NCBI GenBank assembly: GCA_963736975.1
Contig: CAVTQY010000001.1
Span: forward strand, 2,976,001 to 3,040,000
From: CAVTQY01 sp963736975
GTDB taxonomy: Bacteria > Pseudomonadota > Alphaproteobacteria > Acetobacterales > Acetobacteraceae
DNA length: 64,000 nt
Reading direction: 5' to 3'
The position numbers and the translations under genes are program-made. Of this stretch, positions 63,578 to 64,000 are shown one piece after another. The notes beneath the pieces were generated by a model. That model saw only the letters and a program-made list of their open reading frames with translations, was not told the DNA's origin and did not search any database. The number at the start of each line of letters is the position of its first letter. Position 1 is the stretch's first letter.

Positions 63578-64000
63578 CTACGCCTTGGGGAGATTGATGG
63601 TAAGCCGTGCGCCGAGCAGTTGACCGCTCGCATCGCGACGGTTCTCGGCCATGATGCGGCCGCGCAAAGCCTCGACAATCTGGCGGCTGATCGACAGGCC
63701 CAGTCCGGAATGCTGGCCGAAGCGTTCATCGGTCGGGCGTTCGGAATAGAATCGGTCGAACACCTGCTCCAGCTTGCCGTCCGGTATACCGGGACCGTCA
63801 TCGTCAATTATGACCTGCACCATCCCGCGGTTTTCCTGCGCCTGGATGCGAATCCGTCCCCGCGGGGGGCTGAACGATTCGGCATTATTAATAAGGTTGC
63901 GGAACACCTGCACCAACCGGTCCTCCACGCCGCGCACCGTCAAAGGAGCGGCAGGAACTTCTACCTGAAGCCACGGATCGTCCTCGCTCCGGGTCGCGTC
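63578..64000 (-). CDS. Sensor histidine kinase, C-terminal catalytic part (incomplete)
   Basis: The frame runs off the right edge, and only about 140 residues are visible. They form the HATPase_c domain: N-box FRNLINNAESFSPPRGRI, G1 IDDDGPGIP, F-box VFDRFYSER and G2 SGLGLSISRQIVEAL, followed by LTINLPKA. The NAESFSPP form of the N-box is seen in ChvG-type kinases of alphaproteobacteria. The HisKA and sensor domains lie outside the window. Its stop lies 14 bases from the start of the GT39 gene on the same strand. Confidence 0.9.
   Translation of the reverse strand, partial: DATRSEDDPWLQVEVPAAPLTVRGVEDRLVQVFRNLINNAESFSPPRGRIRIQAQENRGMVQVIIDDDGPGIPDGKLEQVFDRFYSERPTDERFGQHSGLGLSISRQIVEALRGRIMAENRRDASGQLLGARLTINLPKA

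Overview
The window looks like chromosomal DNA of a GC-rich alphaproteobacterium, most likely a Rhodospirillales or Acetobacteraceae member. Supporting signs are a GcrA cell-cycle regulator, a family largely confined to alphaproteobacteria; a CcmAB cytochrome c maturation pair beside an AcnA aconitase; a Kdo cytidylyltransferase, which implies LPS; a glnB-glnA and glnK-amtB nitrogen block; and a tRNA-His with an encoded G-1 opposite C73, which argues against the Rhizobiales/Rhodobacterales/Caulobacterales clade. The placement is inferred from gene content, with no database search.

Layout. 1-10013: end of an rRNA methyltransferase, then a surface-glycan cluster (sulfotransferase-like protein, metallo-beta-lactamase-fold protein, GT8, an exosortase-A-type O-glycosylation ligase with small membrane ORFs, a GT2-VTT fusion and a GT-C glycosyltransferase). 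10028-15690: ccmBA diverging from acnA, a UPF0114 membrane protein and a luciferase-like oxidoreductase. 15705-21129: an Nramp-type and an MFS transporter, both carrying a one-base frameshift, then an ACP-MBOAT-SGNH acyl-transfer operon that resembles DltC/DltB/DltD without DltA. 21130-24740: gcrA, an IS5-type remnant joined in frame to gcrA, a two-module GT2 protein and a second IS5-type remnant.

24725-39703 is a catabolic and efflux region: F420-type luciferase-like protein, single-domain response regulator, Rieske dioxygenase alpha/beta pair, EmrAB-type efflux pump with an HxlR regulator, PhyH dioxygenase, a solute-binding protein with a two-subunit dimethylformamidase-like enzyme, M20 peptidase, DUF1345, agmatinase and VOC protein. 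Two operator-like palindromes lie between hxlR and the PhyH gene. 39847-47264: truncated alcohol dehydrogenase, frameshifted PQQ-type propeller protein, DUF6635, YcaQ-like protein, amidohydrolase, DHFR-like protein, M24 peptidase and DUF1810. 47284-52627: tRNA-His, a PLP aminotransferase, glnB (with a sigma-54-type promoter), glnA, a strong terminator, glnK and amtB. 52703-60242 (minus): a tandem-haem cytochrome c, hisN and a yejABEF-type peptide importer. 60411-64000: kdsB, pheA, a GT39-type membrane glycosyltransferase and the end of a sensor histidine kinase.

At least three genes, and perhaps five, read intact if one base is removed. All five shifts go in the same direction, which suggests base-call errors in the assembly as much as gene decay. 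The observations most worth follow-up are the GT2-VTT fusion, the Dlt-like operon without an activating ligase, the dimethylformamidase-like operon with its own binding protein, the IS5-gcrA junction and the paired palindromes at hxlR.
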